From positions 1 through 5,809 of the forward strand of contig CALGGE010000084.1 in assembly GCA_937916125.1 (NCBI GenBank): a stretch of DNA of 5,809 nt. Direction: 5' to 3'. Both the position numbers and the translations under genes were made by a program. This DNA is from an uncultured Elusimicrobia bacterium (GTDB lineage: Bacteria > Elusimicrobiota > Endomicrobiia > Endomicrobiales > Endomicrobiaceae). Positions within the stretch are counted from its first letter, which is position 1; every line of letters starts with the position of its first letter. The notes beneath the pieces are model-generated. The model did no database searches, was not told the origin of the DNA, and saw nothing but the letters and a program-made list of their open reading frames with translations. Below, one piece after another: positions 5,738 to 5,809 of the stretch.

Positions 5738-5809
5738 GGGTTTATAGTTTTTTCGCAAATTTTTAGCTGTCGTTTTCGCAAAAAGGCAATCATGTTCTCG
5801 TTTGCTCAA
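5738..5809 (-). other. Region upstream of ribE; preceding gene not resolved
   Basis: The operon order suggests ribD ends at or near this edge, but no frame is recognisable. One minus-strand frame is open across the whole segment and would overlap the ribE start, ending with TAA at 5708-5710. The other two have TGA stops at 5806-5808 and 5790-5792, either of which could end an upstream gene. TTTGCGAAAA occurs twice on the minus strand, near 5752-5761 and 5774-5783, as a short direct repeat. I see no convincing promoter and no FMN riboswitch here. Confidence 0.3.

Noticed and set aside
5727..5795. A 22-codon minus-strand open frame starting with an ATG and ending just before the ribE TTG
   Set aside because: It has no recognisable similarity and no supporting ribosome binding site, and it contains the ribE Shine-Dalgarno region. 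It is most likely chance.
5724..5809. An FMN riboswitch (RFN element) controlling the rib operon
   Set aside because: None of the conserved RFN segments is visible, and the space before ribE is too short. If one exists it would lie upstream of the operon's first gene, outside the window.

Overview
The window holds an ordinary housekeeping stretch of an AT-rich bacterial genome with an artefact attached at its left end. All genes are on the minus strand, so transcription runs from high to low coordinates. Reading that way: the end of an unseen upstream gene or leader (5724-5809), riboflavin synthase ribE (5094-5723), bifunctional ribBA (3720-4955), lumazine synthase ribH (3212-3673), a Rho-independent terminator (3148-3184), a good sigma70-type promoter (3102-3130), and secA (from 3065 down to about 468). 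The order ribE-ribBA-ribH is that of the classical ribD-ribE-ribBA-ribH operon, so ribD probably lies just beyond 5809. Together RibBA, RibH and RibE supply every step from GTP and ribulose 5-phosphate to riboflavin except the RibD deaminase/reductase step and a dephosphorylation. SecA, the ATPase motor of Sec protein export, is a separate transcription unit.

The left end should not be read as biology. Bases 1-30 match the Illumina TruSeq read-2 adapter. Bases 31 to about 493 encode an internal piece of an MmgE/PrpD-family protein with visibly higher GC than most of the rest. This piece joins secA inside the codons for the SecA C-terminal zinc motif (NDPCPCGSGK). At the join, up to about 26 bases can be read as genuine sequence of either gene. 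This looks like a chimeric contig made through a short shared word, so secA is truncated and the MmgE/PrpD fragment probably comes from another genome or a distant locus.

The most interesting native signal is a family of small modular repeats between the rib genes. A module starting GAGGTAYGGA follows directly after an inverted repeat three times. Two of the inverted repeats contain the stop codon of the preceding gene. Two modules supply the ribosome-binding regions of ribBA and ribH and agree at 26 of 32 positions. No FMN riboswitch, CRISPR array, tRNA, rRNA or insertion sequence is visible.

The organism cannot be named from this window. The AT-rich coding, strong GGAGG Shine-Dalgarno sites, SecA with a zinc-binding tail and fused RibBA suggest an AT-rich bacterium from a metagenome. 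Elusimicrobiota or another gut anaerobe is a guess only. I see no previously undescribed protein system here; the repeat modules are what merit a second look.
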